In this document: positions 8,901-16,602 of the stretch, piece after piece
Layout: each line of letters starts with the position of its first letter
How positions within the stretch are numbered: the stretch's first letter is position 1
NCBI RefSeq assembly: GCF_022340605.1
Contig: NZ_JAJDNQ010000050.1
Span: forward strand, 1-64,000
DNA from: Thiohalocapsa sp.
Lineage (GTDB): Bacteria > Pseudomonadota > Gammaproteobacteria > Chromatiales > Chromatiaceae
Direction of reading: 5' to 3'
Length of the DNA: 64,000 nucleotides
Notes under the pieces: model-generated
The model's database searches: none
The model's input: the letters and a program-made list of their open reading frames with translations, nothing else
What the model was told of the DNA's origin: nothing
Position numbers and translations under genes: made by a program

Positions 8901-9573
8901 GCTCGCCGTAGCGGGCGTACTCGCTGAAGTGGCTGAGGTCGGGCAAGTCGCGCTTGAGGCCGCGCAGGTCCAGGTCCTCGGCGAAGCCGGCCAGCTCGCG
9001 GCGCACGTTGAAGGGCCGGTCCGCGATCATGTAGTGACGCTTCAGGTCCTGCGTCGCGTTACCGGTGCCGCGGATCCAGAACACCTGGATCAGCGTCACG
9101 ACCGACCCGCTGCCGTCCGCATATTCCGCGGCCAGCGCCGACCAGGTGGTGCCGGAGCGCAGGGTGCGCGAGGCGATCTCACCGGTGTCGGCGCTGGACT
9201 GGTCGGCCCAGGCGCCGCGCACGTAGGTGACCAAGTTGCGGTCGGTGCGGGAGCGGTCGCCCTCGCGGGCGGCGGCGTTGAAGCTGGTCCAGCGCGGCGG
9301 GATCAGCAGCGCCGTGTAGGCGTCCAGCAGCGTGGACTTGCCGGAGCCGGAACGGCCGACGATCAGAAACCCGTCCGGCGCGATGGGCACCTCGTGCAGG
9401 CCGGCGAAGGTGCCCCAGTTGAACAGGCTGAGCTTGGCGAGGCGGAATTGCTCGCGGCGGTCGGAGTCGGTCCAGGCGGGGTCCTCACCGGGCGTCCAGC
9501 CGAGCATGTCGCCGGATTGGCTCGCGGCGCCGGTAGCATCCAAAGGCGTGTCGGCATGGCTCCAGTCGGTCAT
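5983..9573 (-). CDS. jetC: Wadjet SMC-like ATPase JetC (MukB-like)
   Basis: The motor subunit of Wadjet: an SMC/MukB-like ATPase that with JetA and JetB forms a loop-extruding complex. The 1196-residue protein has Walker A GRSGSGKST at 73-81, long charged coiled-coil arms between about 250 and 1000, the ABC signature SGGQREK at 1029-1035 and Walker B VILDEAFGK at about 1066-1074, with VATPLKSV after it. The last 55 residues are a Pro/Ser/Ala-rich tail (from about LPESQRQGQ) that looks non-conserved and runs into repeat A. Its ATG overlaps the jetB stop by 4 bases (ATGA), so the two are translationally coupled. Family assignment is firm; activity here is inferred from intact motifs. Confidence 0.95.
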   Translation of the reverse strand: MTDWSHADTPLDATGAASQSGDMLGWTPGEDPAWTDSDRREQFRLAKLSLFNWGTFAGLHEVPIAPDGFLIVGRSGSGKSTLLDAYTALLIPPRWTSFNAAAREGDRSRTDRNLVTYVRGAWADQSSADTGEIASRTLRSGTTWSALAAEYADGSGSVVTLIQVFWIRGTGNATQDLKRHYMIADRPFNVRRELAGFAEDLDLRGLKRDLPDLSHFSEYARYGERLRLKLRIDSEMALKLLHKTQSAKNLGDLNTFLREFMLDPPGTFAVADRLVEEFGELDQAHRAVVTAREQIEVLAPARDACAAHTETGRQLLDLDRQLNAIDPFLKQRRRELLEADLARLVADDRALAGREATQQARVDQDYAQLDRLQERHRAQGGGRIEQLERDIDHAGRERDRRLGNRNAAERLCRNLEWTLPDSPETLAALTDRARDVVERWQQQQEQMEHERDGVRDQHKAAVAELTDAEAELTALLRQPSNIPARMLALRTQIAENLGLPEEALPFVGELVQVKPEAADWRGAIERVLHNFALSLIVDQRHYAAVSRYINETHLGQRVVYHRVERDAPRTTARLSPSSLVAKLDLKASPYRDWLFDELSRRFDYQCAPSLRAFQDAERAVTITGQVKHNRGRHEKDDRHRIDDRSRWVLGFDNRDKLEHFRAVVTRLQAERTRLQQQLEALGARRDQGGQHALSCQSLMNLRWEDLDAASQLDLIDGLQTELRQLRDGDRDLAELGRQIEAAKVALRDAETALSRLRGQRADIERRRNDHNLALAELDRDLADQHVEPAPLAALTARFEVPQAPLTLANLDARARQVERELHTERSAAENERNRLTSLIERQLGAFKRSWPMAAGDLDETLASAPEYLRLLTGIEQDGLPRFEERFAALLKDQSTENLAALSRHVDEARRQIRERMALVNEGLAEAEFNTGTHLQIQVSERQLPDVLVFREQVREVLEHVWTTALDAADAEARFKTLAAIVARLAGEEPDDKRWRAQVLDVRLHVEFIGRELDADGRELEVYRSGAGKSGGQREKLATTCLAAALRYQLGASDRRGDGGLPLYAPVILDEAFGKADNEFTELAMRIFERFGFQMIVATPLKSVMTLEPFIGGACFIAIEDRKHSTTLQIEYDHARKRLALPESQRQGQHPQPPAPAATSDLTSTWSVAKGPALAPPRDQSRTPATRGFQAESATRP

Positions 9574-10283
9574 TGCGCATCCTCCCGGCCAGGCTCGGCG
9601 GCCATCGCCGAATAGATTGCGGTCAACTGCTCGACTTCTTCCGGGCCGAAGATCAGCTTCAGGCTCGCCGACACCTCGAAGCGGTCCGCGTTGCCCTTCA
9701 GCGCGGAGAGCAGGCTGTTTTTCTTCGCCTTCTCAATGGCGTTGTTGATGCGCTTCTCGAAGCCGGCGCGGTCGGTGTTGTCGGCGGATTCGTACAGTCG
9801 CAACTGCTCGGCCAGCTCGTCGCGGTCCACCAGTGCCGGCTGTCCGCGCAGCTCCGCCTCCACCAACACCTGGCGCAGATACAACAGCAGCACCGAGTCA
9901 ATGAAAGTCAGCGGCGAGCGGCGCAGCAGGATCGGCGTCTCCAGCTCGCCGGTGTCGGCCTGGCGGCTGAAGGCGATGCCGCGGTCCGGGTCCAGGATCA
10001 GTTCCAGGAAGAGGTCGGCCAGACGCGAGCGGATAACCGTCTCGTGCTGCAACAGCACCGGCCACAGCCGCGGATGACGGCGCTGTTCCAGCGAAGGCCC
10101 GGACAGGAGCTGCACGAGCGCGCGCCGCGCCACCTCCGGCAGCAGGCCGGTGTCGCCGGGGTAGAGTCCGGCGGCGTTGGGTGCCTCGCCGGCGTCTGTC
10201 GGCGCGCCGTCAGGCGGCTCGCGAAAGACAACATCGCCACCCGCGCGCATCCGTTCCTGTGCAGTGCTCGTCGTATCCGCCAT
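9570..10283 (-). CDS. jetB: Wadjet protein JetB (DUF4194, MukE-like)
   Basis: A 237-residue DUF4194 protein, the MukE-like winged-helix subunit that binds the JetA kleisin. Recognisable stretches are LLPEVARRALVQLLSGPSL, RLWPVLLQHETVIRSRLADLFLEL and RRSPLTFIDSVLLLYLRQ. The open frame extends upstream to 10892, through intergenic DNA and out of frame across the HybE-like gene, so the ATG at 10283 (MADTTSTAQERM) is taken as the start. It overlaps jetC by 4 bases. Its natural upstream partner jetA is 6.8 kb away, beyond the molybdoenzyme operon; only 224 bases lie between the end of that operon and jetB. Confidence 0.92.
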   Translation of the reverse strand: MADTTSTAQERMRAGGDVVFREPPDGAPTDAGEAPNAAGLYPGDTGLLPEVARRALVQLLSGPSLEQRRHPRLWPVLLQHETVIRSRLADLFLELILDPDRGIAFSRQADTGELETPILLRRSPLTFIDSVLLLYLRQVLVEAELRGQPALVDRDELAEQLRLYESADNTDRAGFEKRINNAIEKAKKNSLLSALKGNADRFEVSASLKLIFGPEEVEQLTAIYSAMAAEPGREDAQ

Positions 10284-10507
10284 GATGCAACCTGCCTCAT
10301 CTCGATTGCTCCACCATCCCCCCTGCCGGCCGGCAGCGTCAAGGGCGGCGCCGGTTTGGGAGAGACGTTGGGGAGCAGTGTGTGCCGGCCAGTGGCTCAT
10401 TGCATGAGCCCGGTTCATATTCGCACCCGAGGATATGCCCGTGACGACGTTCCAGCGTCGCCACACATCTTCCGGCGCTCCAGCGCCGTGTCGGCAGGTG
10501 GGTTGCT

Positions 10508-11071
10508 TTAGCCGTTCCTCAGGCCGCGGAAGAGCTCGCGGCGGGAGATCTCTTTTTGCAGAGGACAGTCCCTGCGCGCCTTTTCCATGTTCTCGTCGCG
10601 GGTGCGGATGACCTGATTCCAATCCTCGAAGACCGACTCGGCATCCCGATAGGACTGCATATCGAGGCAAATGGGTTGGGTGAGATAGTGGCCCAGCCGC
10701 GGATGGTGGTTCAGATGTGCCTGCTGCGGCTGTCCGAGCAGCGCCACGCCGACCCTCGGACCGAGCACGAGGTAGTCGGCGTCCGCGCGTTCCTCGGCGC
10801 TCCAGCCGGCGGGGAGGCTCGGTACGGGCGATCGATCCGGAAACAGAAGCCGGGCCAGCATCCAGGGTGTGAGGAGCAGCAATACCCGCCAATCTTCGAT
10901 GCGCCGCAGGGCGCGCGACTCGATCGGCAGGGCCAGGTTGAGCGTCGGGTCCTGGCCGAGCGGTCCGTTCAGGATCGCCTCGTGGACGGCGACGACTTCC
11001 GCCACTAGGGCCTCGTCCCTGGCCAGCTTCGGCGGGCAGAGCTGCCAGGCGGAATCAGTCTTCGCGGGCAT
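10508..11071 (-). CDS. HybE-like assembly chaperone of the molybdoenzyme operon
   Basis: A 187-residue protein whose centre (EDWRVLLLLTPWMLARLLFP, residues 59-78) matches the invariant core of HybE/HupJ-type [NiFe]-hydrogenase assembly proteins, which have a TPWxL...P motif. No hydrogenase gene is present in the window. It overlaps the TorD-like gene by 17 bases and ends the five-gene operon. The C-terminus (CPLQKEISRRELFRGLRNG) resembles the RRxxFRG motif often seen in proteins tied to exported redox enzymes. A role in folding, or in quality control of the TAT-exported molybdoenzyme, is inference from the neighbourhood and from the proofreading role known for HybE. Confidence 0.7.
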   Translation of the reverse strand: MPAKTDSAWQLCPPKLARDEALVAEVVAVHEAILNGPLGQDPTLNLALPIESRALRRIEDWRVLLLLTPWMLARLLFPDRSPVPSLPAGWSAEERADADYLVLGPRVGVALLGQPQQAHLNHHPRLGHYLTQPICLDMQSYRDAESVFEDWNQVIRTRDENMEKARRDCPLQKEISRRELFRGLRNG

Positions 11072-11672
11072 GGGGCAGGTTCGGGGCCAGGGCCAGGCCG
11101 GCGAGCTGCTCGCCGAGCCGGCGGTAGAGCAGCAGCCGTGCGTGCTCGCGCAGGTCCTGTGCGAAGCGCGGCAGCCAATGTGCCAGGTGCTCGCGCCAGA
11201 GCTCGGCTTGCAGGGCTTCGATCAGACAGTCGTCACCGCCGTGCCCAACGCCGGCCAGACCAGCGTCGGCCAGACGAGTGTCGGCCAGAAAGGCGGCGAA
11301 CTCGAGCTCGGTCCCCAGGTAATCCGCCGGCATGTCCTCGGTCTGTAGGCCGGCCTTGCGATACAGACCTCGAAGGTCCTGGGCACTGGTGCCGCCCATC
11401 TGACCCTGTCGATAGGCAGACTCGAACGGGATGCAGGGCGTCTTCGGATAGCCGTTGACGAACAGCCGGGTGTGCTCAGCCTGCCAGCGATCCAGCGGCA
11501 GCGCCGCGAGCTCGTCGACCGCCTCGGCGATCCAAAGCGCCCGCGGCACAAGCTCACGCAGCGCGTCGAGCGATTCCGCCTCCGGCATCGCGAGCAGGGC
11601 GGCGAGCAGGCGCAGCTGCGCGGCGTCCTGGCCTGCTCCCAGCCGCGTCGTGTCGCTGCCTGTGCCCATCAC
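11055..11672 (-). CDS. TorD/DmsD-family molybdoenzyme chaperone
   Basis: TorD-family cytoplasmic chaperones bind the TAT signal of a partner molybdoenzyme and help cofactor insertion. The 205-residue protein is all-helical in appearance, with the family motif YPKTPCIPFESAYRQGQMGG at 75-94 (compare the VPP(Y/W)ES motif). ATG codons at 11672 and 11669 are both possible. It lies 12 bases downstream of the NrfD-type subunit and overlaps the HybE-like gene, so it surely serves this operon. A short tandem duplication (TCGGCCAGAC-like units near 11260-11290) encodes the repetitive LADTRLADAGLAG segment. Confidence 0.88.
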   Translation of the reverse strand: MMGTGSDTTRLGAGQDAAQLRLLAALLAMPEAESLDALRELVPRALWIAEAVDELAALPLDRWQAEHTRLFVNGYPKTPCIPFESAYRQGQMGGTSAQDLRGLYRKAGLQTEDMPADYLGTELEFAAFLADTRLADAGLAGVGHGGDDCLIEALQAELWREHLAHWLPRFAQDLREHARLLLYRRLGEQLAGLALAPNLPHARED

Positions 11673-11684
11673 GCGCCTCTCGCT

Positions 11685-12644
11685 CTACCAGGGATAGGCG
11701 TAGACACCGGCGTACATGAAATAGTGCCGGAGCAGATAGCCGCCGCCAAGGACGAGGACGGAGGCCGTGAGAATCGGCACACGCGTCGACCAGCCCCTGG
11801 TGACACCCTTGAGCTCCAGGAGGAAGGGCACGATGAGCCCGAAGCCGATGAAGCCGATCACCCACCCGTAGTCGTTCCACAGCAGCTGCAGCGAGCGCAC
11901 CGCGGACTCCGAGCCGTTCTTCAGGTACTGGTAGAGCGAGAACAACAGCACCAGCTCGCCGGCGATGAGGACCAGGTCGATGCGCTCATACAGGACGCGG
12001 ATGTGCTCGTCCGCCTGGTCGTTGATCAGCGTGTACATCAGCAGCAGCAGGAAGGCCATGGCGGTCGAGAAGGCCGACACGGTGAACAGCAGCGGCACGG
12101 CCGGGTTGTGCCAGAGCGCGACAGCCGGGAACGACTGCAGCAACAGGCCGGTATAGACCGCGACACCAACCCCGTTGATGACCGCCAACCAGCCGACGGT
12201 GCGATGGAAGCGCTGGACCAGCTTGGCGATGGTGACAACGAAGGGGCGGTCGATGAGGCCCTTGATGAGCGGCACCTTGCGCGGGAACTCGGTCTCGCGC
12301 ACGTAGGGCAGGGCGTAGAGCACGCCCCACACCATCATCCAGATGATGAATTGGGTGCCCCACGCGATCCAGGCGTCCGGCTTGCGGAACAGGATCAGCG
12401 GATTCAGCACCGCCAACACGGCCGGCTTGTCGAGCAGGTGCCCGAACAGCATCATCGAGCCAAGGGCCAGCAGCACGACGCCCGCACCCGCGCCCCAAAT
12501 GACCAGGTGGCGATGCGGCTTCAGGTACATGTCGGTCAGGAAGGTCACCGCCAGCGTCGCGGCGCCCAGGCCGCCGAAATACAGGTAGATGGCGATCCAC
12601 CAGGTCCAGATGTCCTGGGTGGCATAGGTCATGTTGACTTCCAT
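11685..12644 (-). CDS. NrfD/PsrC-family membrane anchor subunit
   Basis: The quinone-interacting integral membrane subunit of a three-subunit molybdoenzyme complex. The 319 residues hold eight to nine hydrophobic segments (for example LYFGGLGAATLAVTFL, GAGAGVVLLALGSMMLF, QFIIWMMVWGVLYALPY, FTVSAFSTAMAFLLLLMYTL) and the NrfD-typical VYTGLLLQS and NPAVPLLFTVSA stretches. The ATG at 12644 lies 3 bases after the iron-sulfur subunit's stop codon. A second in-frame ATG 4 codons later is also possible. NrfD anchors exchange electrons with the quinone pool. The direction, reductase or dehydrogenase, cannot be read from this subunit. Confidence 0.93.
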   Translation of the reverse strand: MEVNMTYATQDIWTWWIAIYLYFGGLGAATLAVTFLTDMYLKPHRHLVIWGAGAGVVLLALGSMMLFGHLLDKPAVLAVLNPLILFRKPDAWIAWGTQFIIWMMVWGVLYALPYVRETEFPRKVPLIKGLIDRPFVVTIAKLVQRFHRTVGWLAVINGVGVAVYTGLLLQSFPAVALWHNPAVPLLFTVSAFSTAMAFLLLLMYTLINDQADEHIRVLYERIDLVLIAGELVLLFSLYQYLKNGSESAVRSLQLLWNDYGWVIGFIGFGLIVPFLLELKGVTRGWSTRVPILTASVLVLGGGYLLRHYFMYAGVYAYPW

Positions 12645-12647
12645 GGC

Positions 12648-13265
12648 TCAGCCCCTCCACTTGATGTCGTCGATGTAATAGACATTCGGCCGGGTCCCGA
12701 TGTGGGGCATCAGCGGCCGAGCCGCACCGCTCGCGACGATTTGTGCCACGGGGTCGTTCGGGTCGTCGAGATCGCCGAACATGCGCGCCGAGCCGACGCA
12801 GGTCTCGACGCAGGCCGGCTTGCGGCCCTCCTCCACGCGGTGGTCGCAGAACGAGCACTTGTCCATGCTCGCGCTGGTGCGGTGGTAGTCGGAGCCGTAG
12901 AACTCGCGGCCCTCGCGGATATCGGCGTGGGTGATCGCCACCCGAGCATGGTAGGGGCAGGCCATCGCGCAGGCACGGCAGCCCATGCAGAGGTCCTGAT
13001 CGACGAAGACGATGCCGTTGGCCTTCTTCTGCGTCGCGCCGGTCGGGCAGACCGTCATGCAGGGCGGGTTGTCGCAGTGATTGCACAGCCGCGGGAAGAA
13101 CCGGCGGTTGACGTCCGAGCCCAGGCCGATCTCCTTGTCATGCACATAGGTGCGCCATTTGCGTGCGTCCCAGACCGGGCTCTGGTTCTCCATTGCGCAG
13201 GCCGCCATGCAGGCATTGCAGCCGACACAGGTATTGAGGTCGATGACCATCGCGAAATGTGTCAT
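12648..13265 (-). CDS. Four-[4Fe-4S] ferredoxin-like electron-transfer subunit (PsrB/SoeB-like)
   Basis: A 205-residue iron-sulfur subunit passing electrons between the molybdenum subunit and the membrane anchor. Cys clusters are seen at residues 13-23 (CVGCNACMAAC), LCNHCDNPPCMTVC, CMGCRACAMAC, and CSFCDHRVEEGRKPACVETC, giving the four-cluster arrangement of the DmsB/PsrB family. It has no signal peptide, as expected if it is carried out of the cell attached to the TAT substrate. It sits 14 bases after the catalytic gene and 3 before the anchor gene. Confidence 0.93.
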   Translation of the reverse strand: MTHFAMVIDLNTCVGCNACMAACAMENQSPVWDARKWRTYVHDKEIGLGSDVNRRFFPRLCNHCDNPPCMTVCPTGATQKKANGIVFVDQDLCMGCRACAMACPYHARVAITHADIREGREFYGSDYHRTSASMDKCSFCDHRVEEGRKPACVETCVGSARMFGDLDDPNDPVAQIVASGAARPLMPHIGTRPNVYYIDDIKWRG

Positions 13266-13279
13266 GGTTCAATCCTCCC

Positions 13280-16054
13280 TCAAGCCTTGGCGACGCGAAT
13301 GGTGAATTCCTGCGAGCGGAATCCGCCGACCACGGGCTCGAGCTGGTAGGGGATGAGCTTGCTGGTGGCGGTGCCGTCGCCGTGGGTGCGCGACAGTGCC
13401 TTGTTCTCGACCCCGAACGAGCTGTAGATGAAGATGACGTCCGGGTGCACCAGGCGTGTCACGTAGGCGTGGCCCGCGGCCTGCTGCCCGGACTGGGTGT
13501 TGGTCAGATGGATGGCGTCGCCCATGCCGATGCCGAGCGCGCCGGCCCGGTCGGGATGGATCCAGACCCCCTTGTAGACGTCGCTCTTGAACTCGTTGAT
13601 CGCGGCCAGGACCGGGTTGTTGTTGTTGGTCGAGGCATGCGAGACGGTCGGCGTCTTGCCATAGGTGAAGTAGAACTCGTCCTTGGCCATCGGGGCGGCG
13701 ATTTCCTCGGGGGAGCCCGAGCGCAGCTTGATCGGGATGTAGGTCGCGAGCACGCTGAAGTTCGGCTCCTCGTGTCCGCCGTCGCGCAGCTGGCGCATCA
13801 GCGTCGAGAAGAACTCCACGCGGCCGCTCTCGGTCGGCACCGGCATTTGCGACGGCATCGCGTACTTATCCAGCATGTGCTCGCGCTCATGCTCGTGATA
13901 GATGCCCTTGGTGCGCAGCACCTCGTCGATATGCTCCGGCGTCACGCCCAGGCGGTCGGCGGTCTGGGCGAAGGCCACCTCGCGGCACGCGGCCTGGTAG
14001 GCGCCCTTCTTCATGGTCTGGCGGTTGCGCTCCAGCGCCGCCTTGACGGGCTCGGCCTTCAGCCCGGTCAGCTTCTCGACCCACTCGTGATACGTGTCGG
14101 TGTTGCCCGAGACGATCTCGGTCATGCGCAGCAGGATGTCGTTCGTTTCCTCGGTGTCGTAGAGCGGCGGAATCGCCGCGTAGCGGGTCGTGAGCGCCAG
14201 GTCGTGGTTGACGCCGTTGCCGTAGAGGGTCGGCTCGTCGCGCTCCAGGTAGGTCGTGTTCGGCAGGATCACGTCCGCGTAGGGGGCGGTGTCCGAGGGC
14301 AGGACCTCGAGCATCACGACCAGCTCGACGTTGTCGTGCGACAGGGTCTCCTTCCAGCGCGTGTCCGGGTAGTAGTGCCGCACCGGGTTGGATGCGTTGA
14401 TCAGGAAGGCGCGGGTCAGATAGGGCTCGTCGTTGAGCTTGACGCGCCCCTCGACCGATTCCTTGAGCCCGGACTCGGTCATGACCGGCAGGGCGACATT
14501 GAAGCGGCCCGCCGCCTTTTCCTGCTCGTTCCAGACCCAGGTCCAGCCGGGGTGGCCGTGCGAGAAATTCTCCGGCTTGGAGAGGGCGCCGATCACCATC
14601 TTCGCGAAGGCCATGCCGGCCAAAGTCGCCAGCGGCGAACCCATCTCGTAGCCGTGCTCCATGGCCTCGTACATGTGGGCGGCCTTGTGGTGCACCTCGC
14701 CGGAGTTCATCCAGCCGCCGGTGCGATCGAGTCCGCCGGTCAGGGCCTGGATCATCGCCTGTACGCGGCGCTGCATCATGATGCTGCCCCAGCGCGCGCC
14801 ATGCCAGCCCGGATCGATGATGGCGGGGCGGGTGGTGCCGAACTCGTGGGCGATGCGCGCGATGTCCTGGCTCGGGATGCCGGTGATGTCGGCCGCCCAC
14901 TCCGGCGTATACGGGGACAGCGCGCCAAGCTGGGCCTCGAAGACGGTCATCGCCGCGCGCCCGTCCAGGCTGAAGGCCTCGGGACTCAGCAGCGCCGGCG
15001 TGAAGGTGTTGCCGTCGAGGTCCTTGCCGTTGTCGTTGGTGAAGGCCTTCAGCGGTCGGACCTCGCCGGTGCCCTCCACCAGCACCTGCGGATGGCCGTC
15101 GGCGTCGGTGAGCAGCCGCAGCTCGCCGTCGTCGTCGTGATAGGCCAGGAAGGGCATGTTGGTATGGTGCCGCAGGAAGTTGGCGTCATAGAGGCCCTCG
15201 TCCATCAGGATACGCATCATCGCGAGCAGAAAGGCCAGGTCGGTGCCGGGGCGGATCGCGAACCATTCGTCGGCCTTGGCGGCGGTCTCGGAGCGGCGCG
15301 GGTCGAGCGAGACGATCTTCGCGCCTTTCTTGCGTCCCTGGGCAAAACGCACCATGCGGCAGGTGGAGACGCCGCCGATGGAGGCGTTGTTGCCCATGAA
15401 CAGGATGTACTTGGCGTTGTCGAAGTCCGGCAGCACCTCGTCATGAATGTTGAAGTTGCCCGTGACCAGGTCGGTGCCGATATGGCCGGTGGTCACGCAA
15501 TGCTGCATCGGCGAGGCGACGATGTTCGGGATCTCGTTGGCCATCGCGAAGGGGACGGCCCAGTTCATGTAGAAGATGCAGGAGGTCCAGCCGCCGACCA
15601 TGGTCCATTCCCAGGGCTTGATCTCGGCGGCCTGGGTCTTGTCGGCGATGTATTGGTAGGCCTCCTCCCAGCTCGCGGCGCGGAACGCATATTCGCCGCG
15701 CTTGCTGCCCTCGACCCGGATCAGCGGCGTCTTCAGCCGGTCGGTGTCATAGGTCTGGCGGAGACCGGACTGCCCGCGGGCGCAGATCTTGCCGCGGTTC
15801 AGCGTCGAGTGCGGATTGCCGTCGAGCTTGACGACGCGCTTGTCGCCGTCCTTGGTGTGGCTCGTCACCTTCAGGTTGCACAGCGACGAGCAGAAGTTGC
15901 AGATGCTGTAGCTGACCTCTTCGGTCACCCCCGCGTCCGCCACGGCCTCCCTAAGGGCGTGCGAGATGGGGGAAAGGAGCGTTAGCCCGGCGGCGCCATA
16001 ACCTGAGGTTTTCAGGAACGCACGGCGGGACAGGCGCGGAATACTCCAGGCCAT
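13280..16054 (-). CDS. TAT-exported molybdopterin oxidoreductase, PsrA/PhsA/SoeA-like catalytic subunit
   Basis: A DMSO-reductase-superfamily enzyme of 924 residues. The N-terminus PRLSRRAFLKTSGYGAAGLT is a TAT signal (Arg10-Arg11). A [4Fe-4S] motif follows (Cys52, Cys55, Cys59, Cys91). PNIVASPMQHCVTTGH places Cys186 where PsrA/PhsA/ArrA enzymes have the Mo-ligating cysteine. C-terminal molybdopterin-binding motifs include GKTPTVSHASTNNNNP. ATG 16054 is preceded by GGAGGT and starts just before the TAT motif, so it is preferred to upstream ATGs. The family reduces polysulfide, sulfur, thiosulfate or tetrathionate, or oxidises sulfite (SoeA). Purple-sulfur-bacterial SoeA is described as cytoplasmic without a TAT signal, so the signal here favours a periplasmic sulfur-compound reductase. 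The substrate remains unproven. Confidence 0.88.
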   Translation of the reverse strand: MAWSIPRLSRRAFLKTSGYGAAGLTLLSPISHALREAVADAGVTEEVSYSICNFCSSLCNLKVTSHTKDGDKRVVKLDGNPHSTLNRGKICARGQSGLRQTYDTDRLKTPLIRVEGSKRGEYAFRAASWEEAYQYIADKTQAAEIKPWEWTMVGGWTSCIFYMNWAVPFAMANEIPNIVASPMQHCVTTGHIGTDLVTGNFNIHDEVLPDFDNAKYILFMGNNASIGGVSTCRMVRFAQGRKKGAKIVSLDPRRSETAAKADEWFAIRPGTDLAFLLAMMRILMDEGLYDANFLRHHTNMPFLAYHDDDGELRLLTDADGHPQVLVEGTGEVRPLKAFTNDNGKDLDGNTFTPALLSPEAFSLDGRAAMTVFEAQLGALSPYTPEWAADITGIPSQDIARIAHEFGTTRPAIIDPGWHGARWGSIMMQRRVQAMIQALTGGLDRTGGWMNSGEVHHKAAHMYEAMEHGYEMGSPLATLAGMAFAKMVIGALSKPENFSHGHPGWTWVWNEQEKAAGRFNVALPVMTESGLKESVEGRVKLNDEPYLTRAFLINASNPVRHYYPDTRWKETLSHDNVELVVMLEVLPSDTAPYADVILPNTTYLERDEPTLYGNGVNHDLALTTRYAAIPPLYDTEETNDILLRMTEIVSGNTDTYHEWVEKLTGLKAEPVKAALERNRQTMKKGAYQAACREVAFAQTADRLGVTPEHIDEVLRTKGIYHEHEREHMLDKYAMPSQMPVPTESGRVEFFSTLMRQLRDGGHEEPNFSVLATYIPIKLRSGSPEEIAAPMAKDEFYFTYGKTPTVSHASTNNNNPVLAAINEFKSDVYKGVWIHPDRAGALGIGMGDAIHLTNTQSGQQAAGHAYVTRLVHPDVIFIYSSFGVENKALSRTHGDGTATSKLIPYQLEPVVGGFRSQEFTIRVAKA

Positions 16055-16179
16055 GGCAGGACCTCCAGGGTGGTCGTGACGGTCCCGGGTCCATAGCCGC
16101 GGGACCTGTTGTCTTGCTCTTCTACTGCGGCGAGCGAAGATGCTCACGACAAGCTAAGACAAAGCCCCGGAGGCCCTCC

Positions 16180-16195
16180 ATCAGAATATCCTGAT
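16180..16195. promoter_or_regulatory. Dyad next to the FNR-type box
   Basis: ATCAG-N6-CTGAT, an exact 5-base inverted repeat three bases from the FNR-type box, on the gene side of the operon's control region. It could be a second regulator's site; the factor is unknown. Confidence 0.4.
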
Positions 16196-16198
16196 CTC

Positions 16199-16212
16199 TT
16201 GATATCTATCAA
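16199..16212. promoter_or_regulatory. FNR/ANR-type box upstream of the molybdoenzyme operon
   Basis: TTGATATCTATCAA is an exact match to the FNR consensus TTGAT-N4-ATCAA. It lies about 145 bases upstream of the catalytic-subunit start, in a local AT-rich patch. It suggests oxygen-regulated, probably anaerobic, expression. No well-spaced -10 element could be fixed with confidence. Confidence 0.7.
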
Positions 16213-16602
16213 TCGAGTGGCATGGAGCGGGGCTGCGACGGCCGATCATTGTTGATCGGCGTTCTCGCCGAACGCTCAATCCAGACCGAAATAGGAGGGA
16301 ATTGACGCCCGCTCGTGCGGCCGCCGTCTCGATGGGCCGCAGCAGAGTCCACGTCCCGTAGCCAAAAGCGCTGGACCTTTATTGATGGCAACACGGCGTG
16401 CGGCTTTCGCTGCCGCGCAAACGGCAGTGACGACACCGCGTCATTCCATTCGATTCTTGGAGCGAACGGCGGCCAACGATCAATGCGTTTTCACTCGTTG
16501 TCGTTGTCGTTGATCAACATCCAGTTTGGACACGAGCAAGCCTATGTTCAGCGACGCTTCAAGAACAACTGAAACGTCGCCGAAGTAGGGTGGATAAGCA
16601 AA

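Noticed and set aside
10284-10892. Upstream extension of jetB by about 200 codons
   Set aside because: The extension crosses a spacer and the HybE-like gene in another frame and has no DUF4194 similarity; the internal ATG at 10283 fits the family.
13259-15985. A 908-codon open frame on the plus strand opposite the molybdoenzyme catalytic gene
   Set aside because: It is fully antisense to a well-supported gene with cofactor motifs. Its translation is rich in Val/Gly/His/Arg/Asp as expected of a complementary frame in GC-rich DNA and shows no domain.
10508-16054. Naming the operon soeABC outright
   Set aside because: The TAT signal, FNR-type box and chaperones argue for an exported reductase. 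Without a phylogeny the substrate cannot be fixed, so no soe or psr symbol is assigned.
16315-16572. An 85-codon frame upstream of the molybdoenzyme operon
   Set aside because: No ribosome site, no recognisable sequence, and it lies within a control and repeat region; too weak to call a gene.
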